Origin: Helicobacter vulpis
GTDB lineage: Bacteria; Campylobacterota; Campylobacteria; Campylobacterales; Helicobacteraceae
DNA: 61,909 nt
Reading direction: 5' to 3'
NCBI RefSeq assembly: GCF_003660395.1
Contig: NZ_QXQT01000010.1
Span: forward strand, 1 to 61,909
Shown: positions 44,345-55,041 of the stretch, piece after piece
How the letters are laid out: the number at the start of each line of letters is the position of its first letter
How positions within the stretch are numbered: position 1 is the stretch's first letter
Program-made: the position numbers and the translations under genes
Notes under the pieces: generated by a model
The model's input: only the letters and a program-made list of their open reading frames with translations
The model's database searches: none
Told to the model about the DNA's origin: nothing

Positions 44345-45641
44345 GTAAAGCACCAATCTCGTTAGTGGCTTCGCTAGTCTTATTAGCCAATTTGCCCACT
44401 TCATCGGCCACCACTGCAAAACCCCGCCCGTGTTCGCCCGCGCGCGCGGCTTCAATGGCGGCATTGAGTGCGAGCAAATTGGTCTGTTTGGCGATACTGT
44501 CGATCTTAGAGATGATTTGGGCAATGTTGTTCAAACTCTCTTTAGTTCTATGGTTAAATTCCTCCTCCTTGGCATAAAACTCCGCCTGCTTTTTCTGCGC
44601 TTCAATATTGGACAACACGCCCACGATACGCCTCGTGTATACGCCCTCCACTTCCTTGCTGATCCCGGTGGCCTGAAATTCATACGTATAAAATTGCTGG
44701 TTGTCGTGATGCTTGAGCGTGAGTTCTAATTTCACAGGATCGGGAGTCTTATGTAAGGCTAGGCTTTTGGCGATCTCTTCTAAGGTGCTTAAGAATAAGG
44801 GTTGGCTTTCTTTAGACAAACAAGAGAGGAGAGATTGCAACGAAGGGGGATGTTGACTCCCCACGACTCTTGTCCCCAAACGCGGGGAAAACCAACAAGG
44901 GTTATTAGCAGAGAGCAAGTTATCTTCTTGCAAGCGCAGATCAAAGATACGATCAGAGATAAGGGAGAGAGACAGGGTAAAGCGTTCTACGATATTGTCT
45001 AATTCCTCTTGACTATGTATTTGGGCTTCAATGTCTTGCAGGGCTCCGGCAATGAAGATGGGATCTCCCTGTGTGTTGCGCTTGACTAGCCCGGTGGCTC
45101 GATAGTGTTTATAAATGTCTTGTTTGGTCCTGATGCGATAGACAAGATTGTAGTTAATCTTCCCGCTCCTATCTTTAAGCGCGCTCTCAAAGAGAGCCGA
45201 GACACGCGCCGTGTCTTCAGGATGTACCCTTGCCATCCAGGAGCTTAGTACATTGGGAAACTCCGCTTCAGAGGAAAAACCCAAGAGGTTTCTAAGCTTA
45301 TCAGACCAATAAAAAGGGGTATCTGGCTTTATGACACCATCGCTAGGGTAGTGCATGTACCACAATCCATCCCCGCTGGCTTCACACATGTTCTCAGCGA
45401 TGTAAAGGCGTTTGTCAAGTGTCTCCAAGTCTTTAGCTTGTTCTTGTATACGTCTTTCGTTCTCTTGCTGGCGTTCTAGTTGCGCGTTTTGCTTGTCAAA
45501 AATTTGGGTTAGAGCCTCTAATACCTGCTTGGCTTCAGGGCAGGGGGTGGGGAGAGCCAAAAGTGCGCGGAGATCTAGGGGGTTTTGGCGCAAAGTAGTG
45601 GCCAAATTTTGCAAAAATAACACATAGGGCTTTGTAAACAT
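44325..45641 (-). CDS. soluble PAS-domain chemoreceptor with a short signalling domain
   Basis: No membrane helix is present. A coiled-coil start (residues 60-100: [20 protein letters not shown]) is followed by a PAS-3 domain ([38 protein letters not shown]) and a second PAS-like region around 250-340. A chemoreceptor hairpin tip ([37 protein letters not shown]) comes next. The protein ends only about 12 residues after the tip, so the return helix of the hairpin is much shorter than usual. Cytoplasmic receptors of this kind sense energy or redox state. The short end could be native to this subtype or a truncation caused by the convergent gene. Confidence 0.8.
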   Translation of the reverse strand: MFTKPYVLFLQNLATTLRQNPLDLRALLALPTPCPEAKQVLEALTQIFDKQNAQLERQQENERRIQEQAKDLETLDKRLYIAENMCEASGDGLWYMHYPSDGVIKPDTPFYWSDKLRNLLGFSSEAEFPNVLSSWMARVHPEDTARVSALFESALKDRSGKINYNLVYRIRTKQDIYKHYRATGLVKRNTQGDPIFIAGALQDIEAQIHSQEELDNIVERFTLSLSLISDRIFDLRLQEDNLLSANNPCWFSPRLGTRVVGSQHPPSLQSLLSCLSKESQPLFLSTLEEIAKSLALHKTPDPVKLELTLKHHDNQQFYTYEFQATGISKEVEGVYTRRIVGVLSNIEAQKKQAEFYAKEEEFNHRTKESLNNIAQIISKIDSIAKQTNLLALNAAIEAARAGEHGRGFAVVADEVGKLANKTSEATNEIGALLKPAHL

Positions 45642-45679
45642 TTCATCTCCTTTACTAGGGTTAATCCTAAAATCGCTTC

Positions 45680-46309
45680 TTAGCGTCTCCCATCTCTTAA
45701 CTCTAACACTCTTAAGAGTAGCGGTAAGAGATTATAGCTAGGGCGGTAATACAGGTGATTGGCGTGCATGGCCTGATCCACACTCTGCAACAGATCTAAA
45801 TCTAGGGGGATCGCGCTTTCTTGCAGGGCAAATAAGAAAGCCTGAATTTGGAGTTTGGCATCTTCAGGGTTTAGAGCCTTTTTGTCTAAATCTTGCAAGT
45901 AGGCGTAGACAGCAGTTAAATCACAAGTGTTTAGGTCTAAACAAAAGCGTTCATGACAGGCCCTAGTGCGCCGATCTTGGCAACTCAGGCGCGAGAGAAT
46001 TGTGGGTAAAAGCGCGTGCCTGTGTTTAGCGATGAGCACAAAACGCGTATTTAAAGGGGGTTCTTCTAAAATCTTGAGCAGGGCGTTTTGGGCAAAGACA
46101 TTAAAATGGTGTGCAGCAATGATGTAGATCTTCTGCCCGGGGTAACCCAACACACAAGCACGTTTGATCTCTTGGGCATGTTCTATTTTGAGTTCTTCCT
46201 CTATGCAGGATTGTATCCATAAGGGGCTTTGTGCGTGCGCTTCTAAAGCCGCTCTATATTCTAGGGCCTCTTGTTTAGGCGCGTTAGCAAGAATTAGGAC
46301 ACTGCTCAT
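45680..46309 (-). CDS. holB: DNA polymerase III delta-prime subunit (HolB)
   Basis: The 209 residues contain the clamp-loader pattern [20 protein letters not shown] and [20 protein letters not shown], then [13 protein letters not shown] (Arg finger area in delta-prime, SRC-like SRLSCQ). The Walker A of gamma/tau is absent, as expected for delta-prime. The epsilon-proteobacterial form is short. Its ATG overlaps the upstream gene stop by four bases. Confidence 0.85.
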   Translation of the reverse strand: MSSVLILANAPKQEALEYRAALEAHAQSPLWIQSCIEEELKIEHAQEIKRACVLGYPGQKIYIIAAHHFNVFAQNALLKILEEPPLNTRFVLIAKHRHALLPTILSRLSCQDRRTRACHERFCLDLNTCDLTAVYAYLQDLDKKALNPEDAKLQIQAFLFALQESAIPLDLDLLQSVDQAMHANHLYYRPSYNLLPLLLRVLELRDGRR

Positions 46310-46818
46310 TCTAAACCCAATTGCCCCAACATGCTTTCAAATAGCACACTTTCAAACACCCGGTAAAGCTGGAGCAATTTGAGATCCAATAAAGGATCTT
46401 GTGCGCGCAACAAGCCATCTTCAGTATCTAACAACCATAAAAAATGTGCCTTGCTAGACACCCATTTGCTTAAATCTCCTCCCTTGCCCACGTACCAAAA
46501 CATGTAATTGCGGTATGTCAAATCCAAGAGATCGCTCACTAAAGGCCACTCCTGCGTGTCTTGTAACAAAGAAGGATACCCAAAGAAGCCATCGACAATG
46601 GGCACAAGGGGGCGCAATTTCTTAGCGTTCAAGTGCGCCAACACGTAGTGTTTAAACCAAGTGCGTTCTTTGTCTACACATAACAACACACTCCCACCCT
46701 CCAAAATATGGCGCACACTCTTAGAAAACTCTCCCCAGTCATAGGACTGAAACCATGCGCGTCCTAATTTCGCGTGTTGCTCTTGTAAAATTTGGCGGGC
46801 ACGACAGGCTAACTCCAT
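46306..46818 (-). CDS. conserved epsilon-proteobacterial protein of unknown function (HP1230-like)
   Basis: The 170 residues lie between lysC and holB, the same place as HP1230 in H. pylori as I recall. The sequence has an alpha-beta look (HILEGGSVLLCVDKERTWFK; LRPLVPIVDGFFGYP; DTQEWPLVSDLLDLTYRNYM) with no motif I can name. The tight overlaps with both neighbours suggest it works near HolB, but this is inference. Confidence 0.8.
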   Translation of the reverse strand: MELACRARQILQEQHAKLGRAWFQSYDWGEFSKSVRHILEGGSVLLCVDKERTWFKHYVLAHLNAKKLRPLVPIVDGFFGYPSLLQDTQEWPLVSDLLDLTYRNYMFWYVGKGGDLSKWVSSKAHFLWLLDTEDGLLRAQDPLLDLKLLQLYRVFESVLFESMLGQLGLE

Positions 46819-48020
46819 TATAATTCTAACTTAAAGGCTTTGTGTAAAGTTTTTAAGGCAAGTTCGGCTAGAGAAACGTCCACCACTACTGAAATCTTGA
46901 TCTCGCTGGTGCTGATCATTAAAATGTTAATATTCTCCTTGGCCAATGCTTTAAAAGCCGCGCTGGCAATTCCAGAGTGTGAACGCATGCCCACGCCCAC
47001 CACGGACACCTTGGCTACCTGGCGATCGCACTCTACAGAACCGATGTCGCGCACATTCTTTAGCACTTGTTGACAAATCTCCACATCCTCTTCAGGTAAA
47101 GTGAAATTGATATTGGTCTTGCCATTTTTTCCAATAGTTTGCACGATCATATCAATATTGAGATTAGCTTCAGCCAATAATCCAAAGATTTCCCCAGCGA
47201 TTCCGGGGTAATCGCACGCATCAATGATATTCACCCGCGCCTGATCCTTGTCTAGGGCGATGCCACTTACAATGGGTTTTTCCACAATTTGCTCCTCTGA
47301 AGTGATGAGAGTACCCGGATTGTCGTTAAAAGAATTGCGCGTGATGAGAGGGATATTGTATTTCTTAGCCAATTCTACGGATCGATTAAACAACACCTTA
47401 GCCCCCATAGAAGCCAACTCTAACATCTCATCGTAACTAATTTGGGCGATCTTACTCGCTTTGGGTACAATGCGCGGGTCGGTGGTGTAAATGCCATCTA
47501 CATCAGTATAAATTTCACAAAGTTGGGCGCGTAAAGCCCCCGCCAGTGCCACCGCGCTCAGATCGCTCCCCCCCCGCCCTAATGTGGTGATCTCCCCGCT
47601 CTTGCTCACTCCCTGAAAACCTGCCACCACCACGATAAAATTCTGTGCCAGCAAATCTCGAATGCGCGTGGCATCTATTTCTAAAATTTGCGCGCGCGTG
47701 AAGTGTACATCGGTAAGAATCCCTGCGTCCCTGCCGCTTAAGGAATATGCCTTTTGCCCCAATGACTCCAAAGCGATTGCCAAAAGCGCGCTAGAGATCT
47801 GCTCACCGCTGCTCAATAAGCGATCTAACTCTCTGCGATTGAGTTTATTGCCAAAAGCATGCGCGAGCTCCAATAGGTCGTCTGTAGTGTCCCCCATGGC
47901 TGAAACCACCACCACCACGTCTTCAAAACGCATCTTGCTTTGCGCCACCCTTTGGGCTACAGCTTGGATACGCGCACAGCTCCCTACACTGCTACCCCCA
48001 AATTTTTGCACCACCAACAC
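46818..48020 (-). CDS. lysC: aspartate kinase
   Basis: LysC phosphorylates aspartate at the head of lysine, threonine and methionine synthesis. The 400 residues begin MLVVQKFGGSSVGSCARI (KFGGSS motif) and have RGGSDLSAVALAGALRAQLC and VDGIYTTDPRIVPKASKIAQ. Two C-terminal ACT domains (INIDMIVQTIGKNGKTNINF; ENINILMISTSEIKISVVVD) indicate feedback by lysine or threonine. The start lies right after the rppH stop; the stop overlaps the next gene's ATG. Confidence 0.96.
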   Translation of the reverse strand: MLVVQKFGGSSVGSCARIQAVAQRVAQSKMRFEDVVVVVSAMGDTTDDLLELAHAFGNKLNRRELDRLLSSGEQISSALLAIALESLGQKAYSLSGRDAGILTDVHFTRAQILEIDATRIRDLLAQNFIVVVAGFQGVSKSGEITTLGRGGSDLSAVALAGALRAQLCEIYTDVDGIYTTDPRIVPKASKIAQISYDEMLELASMGAKVLFNRSVELAKKYNIPLITRNSFNDNPGTLITSEEQIVEKPIVSGIALDKDQARVNIIDACDYPGIAGEIFGLLAEANLNIDMIVQTIGKNGKTNINFTLPEEDVEICQQVLKNVRDIGSVECDRQVAKVSVVGVGMRSHSGIASAAFKALAKENINILMISTSEIKISVVVDVSLAELALKTLHKAFKLEL

Positions 48021-48491
48021 TTACAAATACCCTTGTTGTCTGAAATAGCCAATGACTTGGCGGTAAACTTGGCGTTTGAAGTGCACAACCCTAGAAAAGA
48101 GCTCTCTAGGCTTGACAAATTCGTAGCGATCAAATTCTGGGGAGGAGGTTTGGATATTGATAGAAGTGTTGCTCTTGAGGCGCACCAAAAAATAGCGTTG
48201 CTTTTGTCCATCAAAGGGGTAAAGCTTTTTGGTCATCGTGGGAGGGAAGTCGTAGGTGATCCACTTGGGATACTCGGCAATCACCTCTACTGCGTTAGTG
48301 CCAATCTCCTCTAGCAATTCGCGATACAGAGCTTTGAGGGGGGTCTCGCCCTGATCGATCCCCCCTTGAGGGAATTGCCACGCCCCCTGAATATCAATGC
48401 GCTGGGCGACAAAAAACTCGCAATCCCTAGGATAACAAGAAGAGAGCACCACAGCAGCTACATTGGGACGATAACTCTTTTGCGTGTCCAT
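48021..48491 (-). CDS. rppH: RNA pyrophosphohydrolase RppH (Nudix)
   Basis: RppH removes pyrophosphate from mRNA 5' ends and starts decay. The Nudix box is seen as [20 protein letters not shown] plus IG, fitting GX5EX7REUXEEXG. The start [20 protein letters not shown] is chosen because AAAGGATC precedes it; a further upstream in-frame ATG would add 30 unrelated residues. It is first of a run rppH-lysC-HP1230-like-holB. Confidence 0.93.
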   Translation of the reverse strand: MDTQKSYRPNVAAVVLSSCYPRDCEFFVAQRIDIQGAWQFPQGGIDQGETPLKALYRELLEEIGTNAVEVIAEYPKWITYDFPPTMTKKLYPFDGQKQRYFLVRLKSNTSINIQTSSPEFDRYEFVKPRELFSRVVHFKRQVYRQVIGYFRQQGYL

Positions 48492-48581
48492 GTGTGATCC
48501 TTTATCAGTGCTACAAAAGCACCAAGCTAAGAGATTATAACACACAGGCCTAAAGTGCAGATAAACCCCCCTCAAGTCCAT

Positions 48582-48884
48582 CTACTTTTTAAGGGTAGGA
48601 ATATACTTTGCTAGCACTTCAATATCTGCATCGCTGAGATTTTTAGCTTGGCTATGCATGATCGCCCCGGAGCCATAGCGATTGAGTGAACCCGCCTTAT
48701 AGCCCATCAAATCCTCTTTGATGGTAGCACTGTCCAAAGTGTTCACCACATGCCCCTTTCCAAAGGCCTTTTTTTCCATAGAAGCCCCGTGGCAGCCCGC
48801 GCATTTCTTGATCAACACCGCTGGATCCGCCCCCCAAAGCAAACTCAACCCTGCGAGCGCGCCCAAAAAAACCACTTTTTTCAT
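48582..48884 (-). CDS. cytochrome c553
   Basis: A signal peptide (VVFLGALAGLSLLWG) leads to a small class I cytochrome with the haem site CAGCH and a likely Met ligand in GAIMHSQAKNL. At 100 residues it fits the periplasmic c553 that carries electrons from the bc1 complex to the cbb3 oxidase in Helicobacter. AAGGAGTTGG precedes the chosen ATG; another ATG nine codons upstream lacks a ribosome site. It is divergent from hemW. Confidence 0.93.
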   Translation of the reverse strand: MKKVVFLGALAGLSLLWGADPAVLIKKCAGCHGASMEKKAFGKGHVVNTLDSATIKEDLMGYKAGSLNRYGSGAIMHSQAKNLSDADIEVLAKYIPTLKK

Positions 48885-48937
48885 AGCCAACTCCTTACCA
48901 AGATATGCCATAATGGTATTATTTCAAGGATTAAGCC

Positions 48938-49999
48938 ATGCTTAAAACTAGCCACACTCCCCCTAAAAGTCTTTATATCCATGTCCCTTTTTGTCAAAGC
49001 AAATGCGGGTATTGCGCCTTTAACTCCTTTAGCGGATTAGACGTGCTCCAAGACAGCTATGTCAAGGCACTTTGTCAGGATATCAGCGCATCGTTAAAGG
49101 GGGGATGTCTGGAATCTATTTTCGTTGGAGGAGGCACGCCCAACACCCTCACAATCCGACACTACGCAGAGATATTTGACACCATCGCCAAGCACGCCTA
49201 TCTAAGCCCTCATATCGAAATCACCCTAGAAGCTAATCCGGATTTGGTGTCTTTAGAGTGGTGCAACGCGCTTAAGAGTTTTGGGATGACGCGTTTGTCC
49301 ATAGGGGTACAAAGTTTTTTAGAGTCCAAGTTGCGCTTTTTGCAACGCGATCACAGCTGTGCAAATGTCTATAGAGCCCTAGACTTTGCTAGACAAAGCG
49401 GCATCGCGCACTTGAGCATTGATCTCATCTATAACACTCCTTTAGACACCCCCCAAAGTCTAGAACAAGAAGTCGCTCAGGCCAGTGCCCTACCCATTGA
49501 TCATCTTTCTGCCTATAGTCTCACATTAGAAGACAATACAAGACTTGCTGACACTTCTTTAGAAATCTTGCCCCGTCTAGATGCGCACATGAAAGCGTGT
49601 TTAGGCATGAAGGGGTTTATACAATACGAAGTGTCTAATTACGCTAGAGATTATCAATGTTTACACAATTTGGGCTATTGGCAGGGTTTAGAGTATATGG
49701 GTTGTGGGGCGGGGGCGGTGGGGCGCGTGGGGCAAACACGTCTCTACAAGCTTAAAGATGTCAGGAGCTATATTGCCAACCCCATACACGCACGGCTGGA
49801 GCAATTGCGCATAGAGGATATGAACTTTGAAGCAGTTTTTTTAGGCTTGCGCTGTACTTTGGGGGTCAACACTGCCCTACTTGCACCAGAGAAAGTTAAG
49901 ACTTTACTAGAAGAGAAGGTTTGTTATCTGCAAAGAGATCGCCTCGTCGCGCGAGACTTTTTTCTAGCAGACGAGATCGCTCTGTGGCTGAGCCACTAG
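48938..49999 (+). CDS. hemW: HemW-like radical SAM protein
   Basis: The radical SAM site is CQSKCGYCAF (CxxxCxxC with an aromatic following). The rest fits HemW: ESIFVGGGTPNTLT, SIGVQSFLESKLRFLQRDHS, HLSIDLIYNTPLDTPQSLEQ, and SAYSLTLEDNT. HemW inserts haem into respiratory enzymes and is often misnamed HemN. The extra Cys after the cluster that true HemN needs is missing. AAGGAT precedes the ATG. The gene lies next to cytochrome c553, in line with haem handling. Confidence 0.9.
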   Translation: MLKTSHTPPKSLYIHVPFCQSKCGYCAFNSFSGLDVLQDSYVKALCQDISASLKGGCLESIFVGGGTPNTLTIRHYAEIFDTIAKHAYLSPHIEITLEANPDLVSLEWCNALKSFGMTRLSIGVQSFLESKLRFLQRDHSCANVYRALDFARQSGIAHLSIDLIYNTPLDTPQSLEQEVAQASALPIDHLSAYSLTLEDNTRLADTSLEILPRLDAHMKACLGMKGFIQYEVSNYARDYQCLHNLGYWQGLEYMGCGAGAVGRVGQTRLYKLKDVRSYIANPIHARLEQLRIEDMNFEAVFLGLRCTLGVNTALLAPEKVKTLLEEKVCYLQRDRLVARDFFLADEIALWLSH

Positions 50000-50010
50000 A
50001 GCTTAAAAAG

Positions 50011-51552
50011 CTAAGTCAAAAGGCGCAAGATATTTTGTTGCACAGTGTTAGCCTGACTCATCGCATAGCTACCAGATTGTGCCAAGATGTTGTTCTTGCT
50101 GAAATTGGCACTTTCTTGGGCGAAATCCACATCCCTGATTTGAGACTCAGCGGCTTTTACATTGACTTGGGTGATGGTGATATTGTTCACCGTGCTCACC
50201 ATTTGGTTTTGCACAGAACCCAAATCAGAGCGCACTTTGTCAAGCATCTTTTGCGCCGACTCTGCAATATCCATCACCACCATCGCCCCGCGCAAGGTGG
50301 TTACCCCAGAACCTAGAGTGAGGTTTTCAGCTGCAAGAGTCTTATTGTAGTTAGCCCCAGAGGCCGAACGCACCGCTTGGTTAAATTCCCCAAGCACATC
50401 CCTAAGGTTGACTGTGGTGCTAGCAGGTGCGCCTCTAGCAAACCCGATCGCCGCATAACCTGCAGACGCGCTCACATTGGCCCCAGAGACGACCAAAATA
50501 TCCCTAGCGTCCTGTCTGACTAAAGAAAGCCGTCCGAAGTTTAAAGACCCCTGGGTGATGTTCTGCCCTCCGTTCAAAGTGTCCAAAGCCAAGCCTTGCG
50601 CGTCTACATTGCTGGATTTTGCCTTGATATTGATGCCACGCCCATCGATGCTACGGAGGTTTAAACGCCCCACAGAGTCGGTATAGGCCTCCACACCAGT
50701 TTGAGCGGTTACCGCGTTCAAAGCGGCCACCAAACGCCCATCGCTATCATTCTTTTTAATGCCAAGGATATTGCCGATCTCCACGCCATTGACCACCAAA
50801 CTACTCAAGCTTCCAGACTTGATTGCGCTATCAGAAGTGGTGATGACATTGGCGTTAGCGCGCACCCCAGTCGCATTAGAGTTTTTATTAATCACCTCTG
50901 CTAACACGCCAAGCCCTGTACCCGCGCTTGTAGAGATTTTCACACTCTCCAAAGACACATCGTGTACACCATCTACCTGTTTAAAGGTTAGAGCCACCTC
51001 ACCGGCTGCGGTGATATTTTGCCCGGTAACGATCTTGACTTGACCAATCTTATCAGAAGTGGCCGCACCAATGCTCGCCTTGATGGTCTCGTTGGAATAT
51101 GCCCCTACTTGGAATTCCTTATTGGAAAACATTCCAGACAACAACGTTTGCCCATTATAGGAGGTCGTGGTACCAATATTATCCAAACTCTGGATCAGGC
51201 GGATAATGTCTGCTTGCAACGCCTTCCTAGACTGGGCGTTCTGCCCATCCTGAGCGGCCTGTGTGGCCTTTACTTTGATATTGTCTAAAATCTTGATCTG
51301 CTCGTCCATCGCCTTATCTGCGATCTGTATGATCCCCATACCATCATTGGTGTTAGAGATCGCCTGCCCCAAACTCTTAGCTTGCGAACGCAAAGAATCC
51401 GCGATAGTCATCCCTGACGCGTCATCAGCAGCCTTGTTGATCCGCAAACCCGAACTCAAGCGTTCAAGCGATTCTCTCAAATCGCGCTGTGTAACCAACC
51501 CAACGGCATGGGCGTTTAACGCATTGATGTTCGTATTGACCTGAAATGCCAT
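50011..51552 (-). CDS. flaA: flagellin A (major filament protein)
   Basis: The 513 residues have the conserved ends of flagellins: [20 protein letters not shown] and [20 protein letters not shown], and [20 protein letters not shown] at the C-terminus. The sequence follows H. pylori FlaA, not FlaB, in the start (MAFQVNTN against MSFRINTN) and in [16 protein letters not shown]. The middle is the surface-exposed part and lacks Toll-like receptor 5 activation in Helicobacter. AAGGAG precedes ATG and a sigma28-type promoter lies upstream. Confidence 0.96.
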   Translation of the reverse strand: MAFQVNTNINALNAHAVGLVTQRDLRESLERLSSGLRINKAADDASGMTIADSLRSQAKSLGQAISNTNDGMGIIQIADKAMDEQIKILDNIKVKATQAAQDGQNAQSRKALQADIIRLIQSLDNIGTTTSYNGQTLLSGMFSNKEFQVGAYSNETIKASIGAATSDKIGQVKIVTGQNITAAGEVALTFKQVDGVHDVSLESVKISTSAGTGLGVLAEVINKNSNATGVRANANVITTSDSAIKSGSLSSLVVNGVEIGNILGIKKNDSDGRLVAALNAVTAQTGVEAYTDSVGRLNLRSIDGRGINIKAKSSNVDAQGLALDTLNGGQNITQGSLNFGRLSLVRQDARDILVVSGANVSASAGYAAIGFARGAPASTTVNLRDVLGEFNQAVRSASGANYNKTLAAENLTLGSGVTTLRGAMVVMDIAESAQKMLDKVRSDLGSVQNQMVSTVNNITITQVNVKAAESQIRDVDFAQESANFSKNNILAQSGSYAMSQANTVQQNILRLLT

Positions 51553-51601
51553 AATAACTCCTTGTTAGTCTAACCTAAAGCGTCCCTGCTTTGGTGTTCT
51601 T

Positions 51602-51629
51602 ATATCGGTTATAATTGAAAATTATAAAC
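51602..51629 (-). promoter_or_regulatory. sigma28 (FliA) promoter of flaA
   Basis: On the minus strand CCGATAT (near the consensus GCCGATAA) lies about 50 bases before the flaA ATG, with a TTTATAA stretch about 15 bases further upstream in the -35 place. This is the pattern of late flagellar promoters. Confidence 0.65.
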
Positions 51630-51636
51630 CCCCGTA

Positions 51637-52560
51637 CTAAGCAAAAGCCCCACAACGCATCAATTTTTCATAGCGCAAGGCTAAAAAATCTTGCTCTTGG
51701 ATCAAGGGAAGTTGGGTAAGAAAGTAGTTTTTAATGGCGCGACTGGCTTCAAGCTTGTCACGATGCGCCCCTCTTTGGGGCTCTAGAATAATATCATCAA
51801 TGAGCTGGGCTTGTTTGAGATCGTTGGGGGTGATTTTCATGGCTTTGATTGCCACCTCTGCCTTGCTGGGGTCATTCCACAAAATCGCCGCGCACCCTTC
51901 TGGGGAAATCACGCTAAAGACAGAATACTCCATCATGGCCAAGCGATCTGCCACGGCGATCGCCAACGCGCCCCCACTGCCGCCCTCACCAATGATGATA
52001 GAAATCGTGGGCACTTTGAGCGCGGCAAATTCTTGTAAATTTTTTGCAATCGCCTCGCTCTGCCCCCTCTCCTCAGCCCCAATTCCCGGATAAGCCCCAG
52101 CAGTGTCTACTAACATCAGAATGGGTAAATTGAATTTCTCGGCGAATTTCGCGCTCTTGAGGGCCTTTCGATAGCCCTCTGGATTAGGCATGCCAAAATT
52201 ACGCCTGAGTTTGTTCTTAGTACCCCGTCCCTTTTCTTCGGCGATCACCACTACTGCTACTCCGTCAATCTTACCAATGAAACTCACGATGGCCTTGTCA
52301 TCGCTAAAGTGGCGATCTCCAAACATCTCATAGCGATCTTCTAAAATCAACTCTATATAATCCATCGCATAGGGGCGATCAGGGTGGCGGGCAAGCTGCA
52401 AGCGTTGGTAGTCCGTCAGGCTAGTGTACACGCTCTTAATCTCTTTGCTCAAACGCTTTTCTAAAATATCCTGCGCGTCCGTATCGCCCCTGATGGATGC
52501 CATCTCAATGTCATCCTGAATCCCCTTAATGCGATTCTCAAAATCTAGATAAACTGCCAC
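51637..52560 (-). CDS. accA: acetyl-CoA carboxylase carboxyltransferase alpha subunit
   Basis: AccA, with AccD, makes malonyl-CoA. The 307 residues have [40 protein letters not shown], the biotin/CoA-site glycines [20 protein letters not shown] and [20 protein letters not shown], all typical. It is nine bases after fabF on the same strand, in a fatty-acid gene run fabG, acpP, fabF, accA. Confidence 0.96.
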   Translation of the reverse strand: MAVYLDFENRIKGIQDDIEMASIRGDTDAQDILEKRLSKEIKSVYTSLTDYQRLQLARHPDRPYAMDYIELILEDRYEMFGDRHFSDDKAIVSFIGKIDGVAVVVIAEEKGRGTKNKLRRNFGMPNPEGYRKALKSAKFAEKFNLPILMLVDTAGAYPGIGAEERGQSEAIAKNLQEFAALKVPTISIIIGEGGSGGALAIAVADRLAMMEYSVFSVISPEGCAAILWNDPSKAEVAIKAMKITPNDLKQAQLIDDIILEPQRGAHRDKLEASRAIKNYFLTQLPLIQEQDFLALRYEKLMRCGAFA

Positions 52561-52568
52561 ACTTAAAC

Positions 52569-53816
52569 CTAAAGAGATTTAAAAACCACCACCGCGTTGG
52601 TGCCTCCAAAGCCAAAAGAGTTGCTCATGACGGCCTGTAGTTTGGATGGGCGCGCCTCATTGGGGATATAGTCCAAATCACAACCCGGGTCCCGAACCTC
52701 TTGGTTGATGGTAGGAGGCATCACCCCTCTTTGGAGTGCCATTAAAGAAATAACTGCCTCAAGCGCACCGGCCGCGCCTAAGCAATGCCCAATCTGTCCC
52801 TTAGTGGAGCTCACGGGGGGGACATTCTCCCTCCCCCCAAAGACATTTTTCAAGGCAATCGTCTCATAGAGATCGTTGTAGCTAGTGCTGGTGCCATGCG
52901 CGTTGATATAGCCCACTTTCGCGCCATGCTTACTAGCCATCTCTAGGGCACACCTCATAGCGCGGTAAGCCCCCTCACCATTAGGGGCGGGCGCGGTGAT
53001 ATGGCTAGCATCCCCGCTTTCTCCATAGCCCACCAACTCCGCGACAATCTGCGCCCCGCGCTGTTTCGCGCTTTCGTATTCCTCCAAGATCAATGCCCCA
53101 GCCCCCTCGCCCATCACAAACCCATTGCGCCCCTTGTCAAAGGGTCTGGACGCTTTTAAGGGCTCTTCATTGCGGTTAGACAAAGCGCGGATAGAGGCAA
53201 AGCCTCCAATCCCCACAGGGCAAATCGTGGATTCTGCGCCTACCACAAGCATGCGATCGGCCCCGTCCAAGAGTATGGTTTTATACGCCTCAATGATGGC
53301 ATGCGTGCCCGCCGCACAGGCGGTTACGCTAGAGACATTGGGCCCTTTAATGCCGTATTCAATGGAGACAAATCCTCCAATCATATTTACTAATGCGGAA
53401 GTAATAAAAAAAGGATTAACTTTTCTAGGCCCCTTGTCATAGCAGTAAATTGAGTTGGCCTCAATATTGCCCAAACCCCCAATCCCAGAACCCGAACTCA
53501 CCCCCATCCTGGTGGCAAAAGATTCTGGGCACTTGCCCTCCACTAGAATATGACTCTCTGCCATTGCCTCTTGACTGGCTAACAAGGCCAGCTGGATAAA
53601 ACGGCCTGCTTTTTTAACATCCTTGAGATTCATGACAGAGGCGGGATCAAAATCCGTGATTTCAGCAGCAATTTGTACAGGAAAGCCCGTTGTGTCAAAA
53701 CAGGAAATCTTCTTAACCCCACATTTCCCGCGCACAATGGCATCAAAAGCAACTTCTTTATTCAGCCCAAGGGCGTTCACCATGCCCATGCCCGTTACTA
53801 CAACCCTACGCAACAA
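52569..53816 (-). CDS. fabF: 3-oxoacyl-ACP synthase II FabF
   Basis: The elongating beta-ketoacyl synthase. The 415 residues hold the Cys nucleophile in [13 protein letters not shown] and the two His in [17 protein letters not shown] and [17 protein letters not shown], with [15 protein letters not shown] at the end. It starts [20 protein letters not shown] after GGAGAG and follows acpP by 38 bases. Confidence 0.96.
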   Translation of the reverse strand: MLRRVVVTGMGMVNALGLNKEVAFDAIVRGKCGVKKISCFDTTGFPVQIAAEITDFDPASVMNLKDVKKAGRFIQLALLASQEAMAESHILVEGKCPESFATRMGVSSGSGIGGLGNIEANSIYCYDKGPRKVNPFFITSALVNMIGGFVSIEYGIKGPNVSSVTACAAGTHAIIEAYKTILLDGADRMLVVGAESTICPVGIGGFASIRALSNRNEEPLKASRPFDKGRNGFVMGEGAGALILEEYESAKQRGAQIVAELVGYGESGDASHITAPAPNGEGAYRAMRCALEMASKHGAKVGYINAHGTSTSYNDLYETIALKNVFGGRENVPPVSSTKGQIGHCLGAAGALEAVISLMALQRGVMPPTINQEVRDPGCDLDYIPNEARPSKLQAVMSNSFGFGGTNAVVVFKSL

Positions 53817-53854
53817 CTCTCCTTTATAGCCAACGCGCCGAGACTAACGCGCCA

Positions 53855-54091
53855 CTACGCTAGTTTATGCTCTTCAATAAACTTAATCACATCACCAACG
53901 GTTTTGATCTTCTCTGCCTGATCGTCAGGAATGTCAATCCCAAACTTTTCCTCCAAAGCCATGATTAGCTCCACCACATCTAGAGAGTCTGCGTTCAAAT
54001 CCTTAATGAAGTCCGCTTCTTCTGTCACTTGAGAAGCGTTCACATTCAATTGCTCCACAATCACCGCCTGAATTTCCTCGAACAACGCCAT
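53855..54091 (-). CDS. acpP: acyl carrier protein
   Basis: The 78 residues contain the phosphopantetheine site [20 protein letters not shown] with the modified Ser. It carries acyl chains between FabH, FabF, FabG and PlsX. AGGAGATT precedes ATG. It lies between fabG (with a small ORF between) and fabF. Confidence 0.97.
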   Translation of the reverse strand: MALFEEIQAVIVEQLNVNASQVTEEADFIKDLNADSLDVVELIMALEEKFGIDIPDDQAEKIKTVGDVIKFIEEHKLA

Positions 54092-54161
54092 GAAATCTCC
54101 TACTTAAATTTGCAATTAAGCCAGAATTCTAGCCTAAAATCGCTTCAGCAACCTTAAATGG

Positions 54162-54242
54162 TTACTTGTGCTCCAACACATCTACAATCCGATATAGGAA
54201 GTAAATGATCACTAACAACAAGATTAAAAACACCCATTTCAT
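54162..54242 (-). CDS. 26-residue single-pass membrane peptide
   Basis: The sequence is MKWVFLILLLVIIYFLYRIV followed by DVLEHK and a stop. One hydrophobic helix (residues 3-17) and a charged C-terminus give a clear single-pass form. AAAGGAGAAACA precedes the ATG, a strong ribosome site. It sits between fabG and acpP, where H. pylori also has a small unnamed ORF (HP0560 by my recollection). A role in membrane anchoring or signalling to fatty-acid enzymes is possible but not shown. Confidence 0.7.
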   Translation of the reverse strand: MKWVFLILLLVIIYFLYRIVDVLEHK

Positions 54243-54271
54243 TGTTTCTCCTTTAAGATGGATTCCCCCGC

Positions 54272-55033
54272 CTACATATACAATCCGCCATTGACCTTAA
54301 GCGTTTCACCTGTGATATAGCTAGCCAAATCACTCAACAGAAAGGCCACCGCCCCAGCCACCTCTTTAGCTTCACCTAAGCGCGCTAGAGGAATGTTTTT
54401 CAGATAGTCAGCTTTGAGCGCATCATCAAGCCCGGCACTCATGTCTGTGGCAATGAAGCCCGGGGTTACGCAATTGAAGCGCACATGGCGCAAAGCCCCT
54501 TCATAGGCAAAGGACTTAGTCATGGAAATCACCCCACCCTTGCTCGCTGCGTAATTAGTCTGCCCCAAATTTCCCTTTTCAGCGATCACCGAAGAGAGAT
54601 TCACCACGCTCCCAAACCTTTGCTTGCTCATCACTTTCAAGGCCTCGCGACAACCCACAAAGACCGATTTCAAGTTTGTTTCAAGTACGCGTACAAACTC
54701 CTCCGTTTTCATGCGCACCGCTAGCTTATCCAAGACGATCCCAGCATTGTTGACCAGGTAACTCAAGCCTCCATCGCTATCTACAATGGTCTTAACCCCC
54801 TCTATAAATTCCTCCTCGCAAGTTACATCAAACTTGACTAAAGCCGCTCGACCCCCCAAATTTTCGATCTCCCCCTTTAGAGTGTCTGCACCCTTGTGAT
54901 CAGCGCGGTAGTTAATCCACACCTTCAGGGGTTGACTGTCTCGATTGCGATACCCCCCCAGCAAAAGCGCGATCGCCCGCCCAATCCCGCGGTTAGCCCC
55001 GGTTACTAGTACATTATGCCCGCTGAATTCCAC
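54272..55033 (-). CDS. fabG: 3-oxoacyl-ACP reductase FabG
   Basis: FabG reduces 3-oxoacyl-ACP with NADPH. The 253 residues have the Rossmann motif VTGANRGIGRAIALLLGG, the NNAG motif in YLVNNAGIVLDKLAVRMKTE, the catalytic Ser in VVNLSSVIAEKG and Tyr/Lys in QTNYAASKGGVISM. The end is SDLASYITGETLKVNGGLYM. A short insertion (GYRNRDSQP after LLGG) makes it slightly longer than the H. pylori protein and is encoded beside a run of seven G. Confidence 0.96.
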   Translation of the reverse strand: MEFSGHNVLVTGANRGIGRAIALLLGGYRNRDSQPLKVWINYRADHKGADTLKGEIENLGGRAALVKFDVTCEEEFIEGVKTIVDSDGGLSYLVNNAGIVLDKLAVRMKTEEFVRVLETNLKSVFVGCREALKVMSKQRFGSVVNLSSVIAEKGNLGQTNYAASKGGVISMTKSFAYEGALRHVRFNCVTPGFIATDMSAGLDDALKADYLKNIPLARLGEAKEVAGAVAFLLSDLASYITGETLKVNGGLYM

Positions 55034-55041
55034 GACACCCC

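Noticed and set aside
54951-54962. Seven-C/G run in fabG as a phase switch
   Set aside because: Too short to be a good slip site, and fabG is essential; the frame is intact.
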